64,000 bases of DNA from Pyrenochaeta sp. MPI-SDFR-AT-0127 (lineage: Eukaryota > Ascomycota > Dothideomycetes > Pleosporales > Cucurbitariaceae), in the NCBI GenBank assembly GCA_020747015.1, contig JAGTJM010000068.1, positions 62,001 through 126,000 of the forward strand, given 5' to 3'. The position numbers and the translations under genes are program-made. Below are positions 31,454-43,365 of this stretch, piece by piece. A model generated the notes under the pieces. It did no database searches. It saw nothing but the letters and a program-made list of their open reading frames with translations, and was not told where the DNA came from. Positions within the stretch are counted from its first letter, which is position 1. Each line of letters starts with the position of its first letter.

Positions 31454-32340
31454 CTATACCTTGATTGTACTAGGAGCAGTAGGAGGAGAAGGATACGCAG
31501 CTTTTGTAAGAAATAGTATGGTAGTGTCGGGCATATCTACTACCACATCCAGTAGCTTCTGATGCTCGGCTATTGCGGCTTCTGATAATTGCAGGATAAT
31601 TCTAGTTGTTACATCTGCAGGGGGATCTTTTCTTGCGGCTTCTAGGGGTATGGCTATGCCCATCCCTTCTTCTCCTTGATGGTGCTCGAAGCGAAACGAC
31701 CAGACTCCAGATTGAACATGGACGTGATCTGCAACAGAAAACAGGAATTTGAATCAAATACCGTTCTCGCCTATATGTGTATCGGAAATGAAAAGCCTTT
31801 TTTAGAGCTCTCGCCAATCGAATAAAAGGATTTGACATTCTCCCGAGCGAAGCCGTTTTCATTTGTCTTAGCAATGAATGTGTTGGGAGTGACGGGATAT
31901 CTTAGAAATGGCGAATTACCCGCTCGAGCGGTGTTGTAATATTTTAAGTCCTCAGCATTCTGTACAAGCTCATAGAGGAAACGATACTTTGAGGAATAAA
32001 TTACTTTCGCGGCACTGGAGAAAGTCGCAAGGGTACAATAAGCTAAAACATATATCACACCTGCTTGTATTTAGCTTCTATACTCCTTAACCTTTCGATT
32101 TGTTCAAGGATCTCTCGTACGAAAGCTTCTTTAGATGCAACAAGAAGTGTTTGCGCTTTCAGGCTTACCCCGCTCTTGTCAGACCTGATTCGACCTGGGA
32201 ATGCATTGGCTTCGAGCGTAGTCTGCGGTTCACGGTCACCAAGCCGTTTTCATACTGCGTAATAGTCCTCTTCAGAATGTGCATTCTGGCTCCGATGATC
32301 GATATACGTAAGGAAGGCAACATATTGGTCAGCGATAGCA
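31454..32340 (-). pseudogene. Relic of a sacsin / NO VEIN-like HATPase-domain protein
   Basis: Reading the minus strand, fragments of a fungal sacsin/NO VEIN-like protein appear in family order but in broken frames. They are AFVREILEQIERLRSIEAKY, then after a likely intron KYRFLYELVQNAEDLKYY with the ATP-binding N-box-like ELVQNAED, NENGFARENVKSFYSIGESSKKG, then HIGENGI, a TGA, FKFLFSVADHVHVQSGVWSF, and ILQLSEAAIAEHQKLLDVVV. A frameshift lies between SSKKGFSF and HIGENG near 31787, and the TGA near 31765 sits where intact proteins have Gly in GIGFKSVF. The 3' part of the gene is missing, and sequence beyond 31454 is AT-rich. The intact family has thousands of residues; function is poorly known. 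Confidence 0.75.
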
Positions 32341-32939
32341 AGTGAATTAAGTAGTCTTTCAGGAGCAGTCTGGTGTTGCCGAAAGGACTAGGGAGGGTGG
32401 CAGGTTATATGGCCAATCATACGGGTTGGATTCTGCAGGTATGCAGCACAGTGTGTTGCGCAACACGGACGAGGCGTTGTTGGATTCAGCGGCTGGATAC
32501 AACAACCTATGCATGTTGAGTGCTAAGCTATCTACGCAATTTCTTGATTTGGCAAGAGGAGTATCAAAGTGAAGGCCATTCTATAGCTCCGTCGTCGCCC
32601 GAATCGTAATTATTTGCCGTGCCGTGTGGGGACGAAGTCAGGCTAGGTGAACAAGCGTTCGAAACAAATCAGATAGTAACGTATATCAGGATGAATGCCA
32701 CTGTCAGGCAGGTGCACGCCCCTTGAATCAATACCATATTCGTGAGTGTACGACAAGTTCTCGTGTTATTATTTCCTTCCGTACTTTGCGGAAAGACGAA
32801 TTTGCAGTAAACGGACTGAGGATTTCTGGGAAGAGATCTGATTGTGTATCGATTGATTCGTATATTTCATCTAAGAATCTATCGCAGCGCGAGGAATAAT
32901 CTTGTCCCTTGCTGTAGTCGGTAAACTCGGCTTACTTGG
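32341..32939. other. Intergenic spacer
   Basis: About 600 bp with no supportable gene, between the relic and the 3' end of the Phe-tRNA synthetase gene. Confidence 0.5.
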
Positions 32940-34984
32940 CTACAAGAAAACTTCTAGATTGAACTCTAGGGTGCTGACCGGGTATCTGTGCATAGTAATT
33001 AGCCGTCGTGTTCGGCAAGACATCCATGCAAATGATACTTACGGCAACTCGAACTTCTGTAGCACGCTCGGATGCAAGATACCAAAGACACCGATGGTAT
33101 GGTTCTTGCCGCCAAGATTGAGCTTGATAGCTGCAGCGTGCCCTGCCAAGAAGGTCGGATCTGGACTTTATTAGTATGCTAGTCCTGCAGGATCGCAAGT
33201 CCACCTACCGTCAACCTCCTCTATCCAGTAGCCTTGCAGCTGCTCATTCTTTAGCCCGTCTTCCCTTGTTAGGAAGACTGATCGAAGCATCAGCATAAGC
33301 CTATCCAGCAGACCATGCACTTGCTCAAAGCCACTCGTTTTGCCCATAACTGCTGCTGCAAAGTGTCGCTCGTTTCTGCTCTTCCTCTCCTGCGCCATGT
33401 CGATGAGACCGATATCGCTAACCTCGAAGATTTTCATCGGTACCGAATGGTGCTTATTTGAATTGATTGTCTTCAGAAGGCCCGGTAATAGCGATGTACG
33501 TACGAGCTGGTATTCTGCCGTCTTGGGGTTTGCAAGTTTGACAGCAGTGTTGCCATCGTCTTTCCGATTGAGCCACTCGAAGTTCTCTTCGTGTGAGCAG
33601 AGGATGAGCGGCAAGACTTCGGTCCATCCTGAAGCGGCTGTCTCAATGCGTACTATGTCGCTGAGCTTGTTGATAGGTAGAGGTGCTGAAACGGCGGCGG
33701 TCTTATTTGGGTATATGCGTGGTAGCTTATTGAAGCCGTAGGCGATGGCATAGTCCTCCATGATATCTGCCTGATGCAGAATGTCTGCTCTCGTGATTGG
33801 AACTGACACATCCAGAATATTTTTATCAGTTTTCGATGGTGCTACATCGTGACCCATTCGAGACAGGAGGGTTGAGATTTCTTCTGGCGACAGGTCTAGA
33901 CCCGTGACCTGGTTTAGGTAGTCTACCTCTGCTTTCATCTCCCGTGGAGATAGATCGGGGGATACTCTTGTCTCGTCATTATGTGGAGAGTTGATTTGGA
34001 TCGGTTCTATTGAGTCTGCGTATCCGGCGAACATGGCAATTAGCATGTGGTTCACGATCTCGACCTTGGTCTTATCTGTTGCAGTGATCTCGATGAAGAC
34101 GTTCTTTGTGTTAAGGGTGATCTTGCTGTGGTCGCCGTTGATAATGGGAGGAAGTGATAAGACGGTCCGATTTGAGTCGTAGATGACGGGGTAGACCGGC
34201 GAGTCCCTGATAATGTGTAGGAATCGACCAAGGTGCTTATCTTTCTGCTCAAAGTCAGGAAAATCACAAGTGAGTCCAATATAAATAACGCACCTCGTAG
34301 AATTCCATTAACTCCTTGCCATTCATTTCCTTGGTTTGGTTCAAAGGGATGAACTTGATCTGCTCTGGCGGTAGTGCTTCATAGGTGAAGGGACCCTTGA
34401 TTGCTGCCAACTGTCAACCATTACCTCTTAACACTGCGTTGTGCTACCTACTGTCCAAATCGTGCGTTCCAATCGATACCAATGATCTTTGTCGAGCGAG
34501 GTTTGCGTGTAGCTTGTCCTGTAGCGCGATGAAGGAGTCGTATCGTTCTTGGGTGAAATTGATATTGCGTAGTATAACGCCGGAACACAGCTCTCGTATT
34601 TGCTTGGTCTTCTCATTGTCAGAGCTCCTCTTTTATTCTAGTCACTCCCCTTCACCAAAGCAGACCTACCTCAGGCTTGATCTCGAGTACTTGCAACTCG
34701 CCGTTCTTGGGCGCCGTCACTGTCCACTTTGGCAGTTTCTGCTGTTCTAGGAAGACCTTCAGGTTCATAGCAATTCCCTCAAAGCACAGCATATCATATC
34801 GATTGGCTGGTATTTCAATCTTTAGCTGTGGTGGTTGCGCCAAGTCCTCAGGCTTCGTGCTCTGGCTCGTGTCTTCGTCCAGCTCGATACCGAATTCGAA
34901 ACATAGCTCGTCAAACTCCTCAGTCGTGTAATCGCGCCCAAGCTCCTTGAAGAGGGCTGCCTTGTCGACTGCTATGGTAGGCAT
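32940..34984 (-). CDS. FRS1: Phenylalanyl-tRNA synthetase beta chain, cytosolic
   Basis: Multi-exon gene for the beta subunit of the cytosolic alpha2-beta2 phenylalanyl-tRNA synthetase. The N-terminus MPTIAVDKAALFKELG and FDELCFEFGIELDED are typical of eukaryotic beta chains. EIPANRYDMLCFEGIA follows, then SIGTHDLD (joined to AIKGPFTYEALPP), B3/B4-type core DSNRTVLSLPPIING, the B5-type region VDYLNQVTGLDLSPEEI with LSRMGHDV, then ILHQADIMEDYAIAYGFN. The C-terminal catalytic-like core ends HTIGVFGILHPSVLQKFELP joined across an intron to YPVSTLEFNLEVFL and a TAG at 32940. A 40-nt intron before the last core segment carries CTAATA before its acceptor. Start chosen at 34984; the frame is open further upstream, but that part is not protein-like. 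A housekeeping gene, it marks the right boundary of the accessory cluster. Confidence 0.93.
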
Positions 34985-35766
34985 CTTGGGTTGTGACTGT
35001 TGCGACTGGGCGGCTCCAGCGCGGTCAGGTACTGTATAGTGGGGTAGTTGGAGGGGCAGTCGTGGGCGTTCGAAGGGGGTTTGGTGGGCAAAACTGCGAT
35101 GAGGCTCAGAGGAGATGGTCGTTATATGTAATAACAATCTCGAATGTTTGTAGAACTCTCAATGAGTGCGCTAAGTGAGACCTGCCGACGTGTAAATTAT
35201 TTGGTATGACTCCAAACTCGAAGCACAGCCGGAGATTCTCACGGACCGCGTTTGGCACTAGACCGGATTAAGCGTTCACCTAAATCAATTTCTGTGACTG
35301 ACGTGAGAGTAAGATTTGCTGAGCAATGATAGTAGTCACGTCGCCAAAAGTCCGCTTGTGTGATATCAAATCGCTTCGTATTGTATGGTATCGTGTTCAC
35401 AATTACTTCGCTATATGCAACACCAAATCACAGCTCAAACGCCTGCCAATGCCTTTCATGGTGGCTCTTCAGAGCAAACTAAGCACATGGCCAAATCCGT
35501 TTCGTGTCCCAACTCGTCCTCGAAGGGTAAGCCAAGGCTTGAGCCACCAAGTAAACGCAGTCCATGTTGCAAATCAAGCAGACAATGCCCAATGCATGCG
35601 TGCTCCAGACGATGCTTCCCTGTCCCGTGTAATTTTGGTGAAAGGATGAAATTGTCGCCAGCCCTTCGTCTAATGCCCAGCACATGACCCTAGGTATCGA
35701 ATTGGAAGAACAAAACGGAATCGAGAGCTCGGGCTAAATCGTAACGAACGCACAGTCGAGGCAGGC
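34985..35766. other. Intergenic spacer, FRS1 promoter and MAPKK 3' end
   Basis: About 780 bp. Short frames around 35326-35690 on both strands have no recognisable content. Confidence 0.5.
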
Positions 35767-37364
35767 TTAATCCTTCCAGTCCCATACTTCCTTGAGGAAG
35801 CGGGCCATGCTGACTTTCTTGGACTTCATCTCGACCATCCACGGGTGCTCCAGCATACGCCAAGGCGTTGCTCTTCTTGGGCAATCTTTCTCAAGGCTAG
35901 CAATTGTTAGCAAGTCTTTGCAGCCCGTGTACGGAACATACATACCAGCACTCGATAAAGTATTTGAAATTTTCTGTCCATTTGATACCATTCTCTGGCT
36001 CATCCTTGAGCTTTGGAATCGGCTGTCGTACAATGTAGGTGAGCAAATCAATCAGACCAGCTCGAGGGTTCATCTCGGTACCGTCTGCTGGGAAGGGGAA
36101 CCGATGCTGTGCAACCTCAAGCAAAGTTACACCCAAGCTCCACACATCACTCGTAATGGTGTAGCTCTGTCCGGTGATGCGTTCGGGAGCCATGTAGTAT
36201 GAGGTGCCAATGAAGGTATTGGCATCGCCTTTGGTGCCGAACTCTCCGGACACACCGAAATCGCACAGCTTGACTTGGCCGTTTCGGCAAAGTAGGATGT
36301 TGCTGGGCTTGATGTCTCGGTGAATAATGCGATGGGAATGGAGGTATGTCAAGCCATTCAACACGCCCTCTGCGACTTTGCCAAGGGGCTTCTCGCCTGT
36401 ACGGCCTCCAAGCTTCTTGACCTCGCGGTAGACGGCATCGAGCGATCCGCCTTCGCAAAATTCCATGGCAATGCTAATGGTCCCTGTGCTGTCGTCCATG
36501 AAAGCCCCGTAGTACCGGCAGATGTGATCACTGGCACAATTTTTATTGAATGACAATTCTCGCACAATCTGTTTCTTGACGACTGGGTCGGGATTCGTTG
36601 TGATGATCTGCCGACGACGGTTAGCAAGCATATTGAAATGGGTATGATGCACGGCTGACTTTTAAGGCAAATGTGGTCTTTCCGCCCTTGAGTATGCACT
36701 TTGTGACAGCACCACCAGCGCCCTCGCCCAAACTGCCCTTCTCTTCAATCATGCCTCTTGCGCTTGCTGCTCTCCATCCTGCATCATCAAGATCGTCAAC
36801 CTCTAGCGGACGTCCTTTCTCTAATGCCAGGGCATCGAGGTCTGGCAACGGCTGGCTGCTGTTCTCCCGCTCCATCGATGGCGCACCCTCGCTTCCTCCT
36901 TGTGATATGGCTGAAATGGGGTCTGTGGCTTTCTGAAGGCCGGGAAAGCCCAGTGTTGCTTGGTAGGATGAGGCGGACCCATTTGCCTGCACTTCGCCAA
37001 AGCTGCCTGATCTCGAGTGAGCGCTTGCATCGCTCGAACCTCCTGCCGAGAGCCCGGTGCCAATCTGTAGTGGGGGTAGTCCTCTCGGATTCTGTCGGCC
37101 TTCATGTGGTGTGGTGTTGGAGCCCATGGGGGTGGCTAGGCGGAGTGCTGGTGGCATGGGGCGGCCGAGGGTCGGGACGTTGTCAGTTGCGCCATTTACG
37201 ACAGGTCTCGCATTGGGCGACGTGGGAATGGAGAGGCCGAGGCGTGGTGGGCGACTCCCACTTTGGGCGCGTCCGCCGGGGATGGGCGGTCGAAGGAGGG
37301 GTGCGGGGGTCGACATGGCGGGCGGTGGACTCGACAATGGTGTGATGGTGACGGGCAGCATCAA
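35767..37364 (-). CDS. mkk1: MAP kinase kinase of the cell-wall-integrity pathway (Mkk1/Mkk2 type)
   Basis: Three exons encode about 490 aa: a proline- and serine-rich N-terminal region, then a STE7-type dual-specificity kinase domain. Marks are the Gly loop GSLGEGAGGAV, the Lys in TTFALK (joined in frame to IITTNPDP), ELSFNKNC, CRYYGAFMDD, MEFCEGGSLDAVY, catalytic HRDIKPSNILL, DFGVSGEFG with GTSYYMAPERITGQSY, SDVWSLGVTLLEVAQHRFPF, and a last exon LEKDCPRRATPWRMLEHPW. The activation segment SGEFGTKGDANT and the RTGEKPLGK insert are those of fungal Mkk1/2, acting between Bck1 and Slt2/Mpk1. The first Met in frame is 37364; a second, MSTPAPLL at 37316, is equally possible. The last intron lies inside FIEC|CLEKD. 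No defects seen. Confidence 0.95.
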
Positions 37365-39787
37365 CGGTCGGGCTGGTGGTTAAGGGCACAGTCGCAGTGC
37401 ACGCTATGCCAGCGTATCCAGCTCAAGCGAGACGGGACGGGCTTTCTCGTACTGGAGGTGGGGCGTCCCTCTGACGATAAACAATGGGGCAGCGAGCGAC
37501 TAGTCGGCCAAGCGTGCTCAAGCTCCGAGTACGTCCTCGTAGCGGACTGGAATAACCAAAGGGGGGGCGAGGGGAGGGGAGGGGAGGGGGCGAGGATTGT
37601 CTGTGGACAAAGTGAGGTTGCACGTCGAAGATGGGTTGGTCCCAAGGGTGCGGGTCGCTGCCGTCAGCCGAAGAAACGCTGACCGACTCCTGGGGCGGAA
37701 GTAGATTCTCAATGAGAGAGAGAGAGAGACTGCGGGTAAAGGCGAGGAGGAGCACACGGAGCGAGGGTGGATGACCGCTGAGGCCGGTCGTGTTTAGGCA
37801 CGAGTGACGTTGACAGCCACGGGGCGTGGGTCCAGAGGTGTGCGGCTGCTGGACTGGCGGGCGGGCGGCGGGCGTGACTTTGCGGCGGGAAGGGCGTTGT
37901 TGGGGAGCTTGCAGGAGACAAGCACCTGGCAGAGTCTGGCACACGAGGGGCAGGCGGTCGACTGCGCTGGCACCCAGGGCTGGAGAGGACAGCGGCAGCG
38001 GGTCGAGCGAGTTTCAGGAATCGAGAGAGTCGGAGGGGCTCAGGACAGCGGCGGCGGAGAGGTGCATACGCGCGTGCGAGCAAGGCTTACCCAAACGAGC
38101 GGCGGTTCGAGGCGTCGTCTGGGGCTGCTCTCCCAGCGGCGTTGGTTTGTGATTTGCGCGTGCGGCCAACAATCGGAGCAGAGGCCGGTTCCGCGACCAA
38201 TGGCCAGGCCCAGCGTGCTGGTAAATGAGAAAACAAAAAAGATAAATAAAAAAAGGAGCGCCAGCGAGTGTGTCGACGACGGCGAGACGAGTGGGCTGCT
38301 CTACAGAGTTGTGCTTGGAGAAGAGGCACACACACGTCCAGCACTGGCGGCGCAAGCGCTGAGGCTGCCCTCCCTTTATGACTGGCCCGAAACTTTGTTT
38401 CAGCAACGTAAACGGGCCTCATTCGAGCCTGTTAGTCTATGCGTTGTGCCGGCATGGTTGGCTTCTGCGTCTACAGCTAGCCGCCAAAGCCCTCCTCAAC
38501 GGGTGCTCTTCTGACGTTGGCGAGAGCAACCATCCCCCCAAAACAACAGCATCAAGACAGGCATTGTGCAGTAGGCCATCCTGCTGCAGCCTTCTCGTGC
38601 CCTCGTGTGCTTCAAGGCACCCTACCAAACCGTCGCTTTGGCGGACTCGAGGACCATGGACCCGACAATCGATCCCTGCGGGGCACGCGAGCGAGTTCCG
38701 ACTGTCGACGAGAACGGAAACGGAGGTGAACCGAACAGGCCCTGAGAGCAACATGCGCAGTGCTGCGTCGGTAGTGGCTGACGTTGGACTGCGCTCTGTT
38801 GTTGGCTTGTCCGGCCAGCCAAACCCTCCTTTGCTGAACACCAACATTGTCGTCGTCTTTGGCCTGGCGAGCACCACATCTCAACGCAAAACCCAAATCT
38901 GCCCGCCGCCTGCGCCTGCAACATGCACTGCCCTGCGTCCTGGTACCAGGCTCGCGCACTCGATATACGAACTTGGCATGCCGTACCCCATCTTTGGCTC
39001 CGCTAGACGGATCGCCCTCTCTCCTGTCTCAAGAAGCGCTCCACTTGGTCGTCACCCACCGCGTCCCTCCCAGCCTGGTTTGAGATTGATGAAAGGATGC
39101 TGGCAGAAACGGGAGTGCGGGCGCTTATGGTGGCTGCCCCTGCCCATCAAAGCCATGGGCTAATCACCCAGTGCAGACAATCCTGGCCGTTCCCATGGGA
39201 GGGGCCGAGCAATCGACAGCAGAGCCCCTCTGCCGGTGATTCCAATATTAGCAACATTATCTCCTCAATTAAAATCTCCGTCTAACTTCGTCACCCTCCT
39301 GTCCTCTCCTCACCGCCTGCAGGAACCTGGCTGTGCAAGCCGCATCGCCTACACAATAGGACTTTTTCGATAAATGTCATGTCAAACTCCGCTCGCCATG
39401 CATATGCGAGCCCTCTTGCATGAGCGTCACACAGCTGAAAGACGCACAGCAGGCCCTCTCCACATCGCTATTCTCGTGTTCGGCCCATCTTCGCCTGCTG
39501 AAAGAATTGGTGTAACGACACCCTCCCCAATCCAAACGTCTACATACAATTCCTGAACCTGAAATAACATGACCGAGTCATCTGCCATTCGAATAGCTCT
39601 TCTTATAGCACAAGCGACTAACACCCTTCCAGCCCTCTGCATGTCGACTGTCTCTTTGGAATCGCCGTAGCCGTTTCGCTTGACAGCTTGCTGTACCGAT
39701 CAAGTGTACAGCAGCACTCTGCAAAAGAGGAAAATGGTAGTTTGGCTCTGCAACACATGATGTGAAACCTTTGATCGCAGTACCTGC
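37365..39787. other. 2.4-kb GC-rich leader/promoter region upstream of mkk1
   Basis: GC-rich stretch with many overlapping frames on both strands (the longest 261 codons, 38378-39163 plus), low-complexity and without recognisable domains, as expected for high-GC non-coding DNA. It likely holds the long promoter and 5' UTR of mkk1. Bases 37714-37729 are a GA run and 37561-37590 a G-run array. Confidence 0.5.
37561..37592 (+). promoter_or_regulatory. G-run array, possible G-quadruplex
   Basis: Five runs of four to seven G separated by one to three bases, on the plus strand (the template strand of mkk1), about 200 bp before the start codon. This satisfies the usual four-run G-quadruplex pattern. 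A role in mkk1 expression is speculation. Confidence 0.5.
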
Positions 39788-40216
39788 TCACTCCTTCACA
39801 ATAGCCTCATCTCCATCTCCGTCCACCACCAAATCTCTCTCTGTTCCTTCATCCCTCTCTCTCATCTTCATCTCTTCCTTTTGCCTCTCCTTGACCTTTT
39901 TCGGTTTCTTCGCGCTCACAGGCCCATCTGCGCTTCTATCCTTCCACTGTCTCAGCTGCATTAGCACACATTTCCCCATTCCCTTTTTTTCGAATCATCC
40001 TTATAGCTCAGGATAAGTGAATCTAGTCGTACATACCATCCCGCCATATCGATAATTTGGATACTGAGCCTCAAGACCCCGCGCATCTTCAACGCCGCCA
40101 GAGACAGACTTCCAGCATGCGCCTGGGCACACAAAGTGCCATTTTTGTGACGCGTCGATCTGGCAACGAACTAGTATGGAACGGGGCGTTGAACAAATAG
40201 TGCAGGGTTTTGTCAT
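39788..40216 (-). CDS. Small conserved fungal protein with a Cys-rich N-terminal motif
   Basis: Two exons, 40216-40037 and 39945-39788 (336 nt, 111 aa), joined in frame as YRYGGM|WKDRSADG. The N-terminus is MTKPCTICSTPR with a CxxC pair, then LVRCQIDASQKWHFVCPGACWKSVSGG, giving CxxC ... C ... CxxxC with a His in WHF, a likely zinc-binding knuckle. The second exon is highly charged (AKKPKKVKERQKEEM and an acidic end). I recall similar short proteins widespread in filamentous ascomycetes with the same KWHFVCPG block, of unknown function. The charged tail with repeated Lys/Arg suggests RNA or nuclear association, but nothing proves it. It lies 389 bp from the end of the next gene on the same strand. 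Confidence 0.8.
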
Positions 40217-40604
40217 TATAGTATTGGAGGATTCCTTGGGAATGATGATCTGGGAATAGTCGCTCGAGAAAGGGCGAGGTAGTTCTAGGTCACGAGAGTA
40301 ATGACATCATGCGCTTCTTGGGCGGGACAACAGCACTTGTTGTTAATGACAACACTAAGAAGAAAAAGAATAGTAAACACTATGCGAAGAAGGTTTTATT
40401 AGTTGCTTCAAGTATTTCAAAAGGTCTAGTCTAATTTCCCTTGACGCGATCTTGACTTTCGACACCTATTTGACGTTTGTTTAAATAGCTCTTGAACCTC
40501 CACATTATGCTGAGCAATTTGCCGCCCGGAGTGGTGCATCGGTGGTAGACAAGTTGCATTGATTGTCAAAACTGCTCCCACCAGGCTGTCGCTGACTGGA
40601 CCCT
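40217..40604. other. Intergenic spacer
   Basis: 388 bp. A 65-codon minus-strand frame at 40426-40623 overlaps the 3' end of the ankyrin-type gene and is not called. Confidence 0.5.
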
Positions 40605-43365
40605 TCACAAAACTACACTCCAAAAGTGTTTCTGTGCTGTCAGGTCGTTCCTGCAGAGCTCGTCCTGTTCTTCTCCTCCAGCTTCTCCAGGTGGAAGCTC
40701 ACCGTCACTCTCAGTCTTACTGACTTCTTCGTCTGTCTTGACTGCCGGAGAGTTAGGATTTGCAAGATCATCGTCTTGGACAGGCGTAGTGCTGTGACTC
40801 GACTCCCAACAGTCCAACTGATTTGACGGGTACAAGTCGTTCCACGTCTGTTGCCAGTCATCCCTAGCCAGCCACTCATTCTTCTCTCTCTGGAGGACTT
40901 CTTCAATGCATTTTCCATTCTTTGCCAATGCTTGACACCACTCGCTCCGCCAACCTCGCCTTCGAGCAGCCATTGACGGTAGCTCATTCTCCCAGTCGCG
41001 ACCAAGAAGGTCGACCTCGGCTTTGATGAATACATCTAGAACTTCTTCCATGATCTCGGAACTTATGGCCTCTCCGCACCGGTGAACACATGTACCAGAT
41101 TGCAGCCATTTCTGGAGCCATCTCATATATCTGCTGTTGATGGCGGCGGCATCTGGACTGATCTCGAGCCAGAAGCGTATATGTGTGGACGTGGACTGCC
41201 AATCCAATTCACCGTCGCCGTTGTCACTACAGTCAGGCCATGTGGCCATGGCACAGTCGAATCCTTTGCTAGATAGTTTCATCAAAAATTGCAATGCATA
41301 CTCAGAGTACTTGCGATTTTTGAGGCCAGAAGTGAGTTCCATTAAAGCCCAGCACGAAACAAACTTCAACGGATCCGCTACTTTGTCTAAGAGGAACGTA
41401 AACAAATCAACAAAATTGGTGTTCTTGTCTCGTACTGCCTGATTCGAATACAAGAGATCGACACTAACAATGGCACCGTCATCGGAGCTGTCACCATCAG
41501 TAAGAAAGGTCGAAGTTCACCTGGCGTACCACTTACCGAAGATTCGAAATTCCAATCCCCTGATGGTCAAGATGATCTAGTAGATCCATTCGAGCATTAA
41601 TTATAGCGTTCTGTGTATATAGAAAATTAGCACAAGGCCGAGTCTAAGCACGATGTATGCTCGCAGATGAGAAACTAACGTGTAGGAGCAGATTGTGGCC
41701 TTGTTCGCAGAGATGGTAAGGAGATATGATACCATCACGGAGAGCAGTATCTATGTCTTCGACAGTACCAAACTTCAACAGATCACAGTCATGACTGGGC
41801 GCAGGCGACAATGTAAAAACGTTTAGCTGCGCACAGACTCTCTTTTGGTGTGCGTTGATCATCTTGTGGAGGAAATGAACGTCGGTGACAGAGAACAGGT
41901 GGCTGGACTCGGCGGTGAATGATAGACTGATCTCATCGGAATCTTGTAGCTCGCGAGAACTAGTCTTGTCATATGGGAAACCCATGCGAAGGATCCCTGC
42001 GGGTGTATTGAAGGATAATGTTTGGCGAGATCGCTTCGGGCGCTTCCGACACGATTGGGTGATGCTTTTTTGAACCACCAGCTCATCCAGGACTGTGGCC
42101 CCTGATGCACTCGTAGCTTCTCTTTTTTTACTACGTCTGGTAGAGTCGATTGCGATTTCATGAAAAAACCATTGATCAAAGGCGGTGGCTGTAGATCTTG
42201 AGTACCGAGCCGCTTCATTCTGCGCGGCAGAGCCTAGAAGGTACTTGAACTGGTCTTCCAGCCAACAAGCGTGCCGTGCTGAAACTCCTTCAATACGCTG
42301 CACCAGTATTCGATCGATAGCGTCCCTAAGGTAGTCTTGGAGAGGAAGTAGATAGGCCATGATCATGTCACGCCGGTCTCCAAGGAAATGAATCTCTCGG
42401 CCACTTTGCGAAAAAGTTGCAGATCGCTTGGTATTTGACACATTAAGTTGATCGAGTTGGGTGCTCATGTTCGTGATCATGTCTCTAGTGATTTTGTGGT
42501 TTCGGGTGGAGATCGTATGCGCAGTATTCAGTTTTTTGGATATCGTGACCGTTTGCTTTTGGGTTCGAAATGAGGATTGTTGTAATCGATTTTGGCCAAC
42601 TCGCACATGTTGCTGCATTTGTAGGGCTGTAGCCAGTTGGTGCTGATTTGTGACAAGTCCTTGCTCAACGTGTTCCGTCCGTACAAGCAGTTGTTGATGC
42701 TGATCTTCAAGCTTCGAAGCGAGCAAATCATGGTGATTGTTCGACACTGTTGTTATAAGAAGGGCAAGGCCGTCAGCGTTCATATCGATTTGTTCTGAAC
42801 ATTCCTGTAAAAGAAGGTCGATGCTCTGATTCTCACTACTAGAGCACTCCCTATTCCTTTACGTGAGCTAACAAGATTCGAGAGCATCTTACAAGTTCAA
42901 TAGTTGCATTGCACGAAGGAGTGGTACTTACACATGGACAAGAACGAGTGTATCCGCTAGCAGTGTTCTTGAGCGCTCGAGACTACTCAATGCTTTGTTG
43001 ATTCTGCACTCGTCTAAAACGTACTTAACTCTAGTCCATGTTTTTCGAGGGCCTTTGAATTTCGAAATATGTGCTTTGATGCCTTGAAGCTCGCGATTGA
43101 GCGCTTTCAGTGCGGTAGTGAGCGAGGAAAATAGGCTGGCAGGTACCAATGAGTGCGTAACAGTGTTCCTTTTGTGCACATAGTGGTTGCATGCTTGAGC
43201 TAAGACTGCAACCTCTTGAAGATGTTCTTGCAATGCTTTGATCTGGTTCGGCGCATCTGCGACATCGCGGATGAAAGTAGATATCTCGCGGCTCGCCCGG
43301 ACAACGACATCAGCTACACCTACGACAGCAAAAGCTCCTGCTGCCGTCTCAAACGCCATCGACAT
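40605..43365 (-). CDS. HeLo-like/SesA-type N-terminal domain protein, paralogue A
   Basis: Multi-exon protein, about 800 aa. It starts at 43365 with MSMAFETAAGAFAVVGVADVVV and continues ISTFIRDVADAPNQIKALQEHL, the pattern of fungal N-terminal STAND-associated (HeLo-like or SesA-like) domains, ending LSSLERSRTLLADTL. The next exon adds SEQIDMNADGLALLI and a long glutamine-rich coiled-coil region. A globular block follows with MGDRRDMIMAYLLPLQ and FGTVEDIDTALRDGIISPYH, then an exon INARMDLLDHLDHQGIGISNL, and a last exon (41453-40605) with a Trp-rich region and an acidic tail. The same exon order and matching blocks recur in the next gene, so the two are tandem paralogues. Clear ankyrin repeats are weak here, unlike the paralogue. 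No NACHT ATPase domain is seen. A role in self/non-self recognition or cell death is inferred from the N-domain only. Confidence 0.75.

Noticed and set aside
38378..39163. 261-codon frame as a gene
   Set aside because: GC-rich DNA with overlapping frames on both strands; no domain, low complexity, no splice logic.
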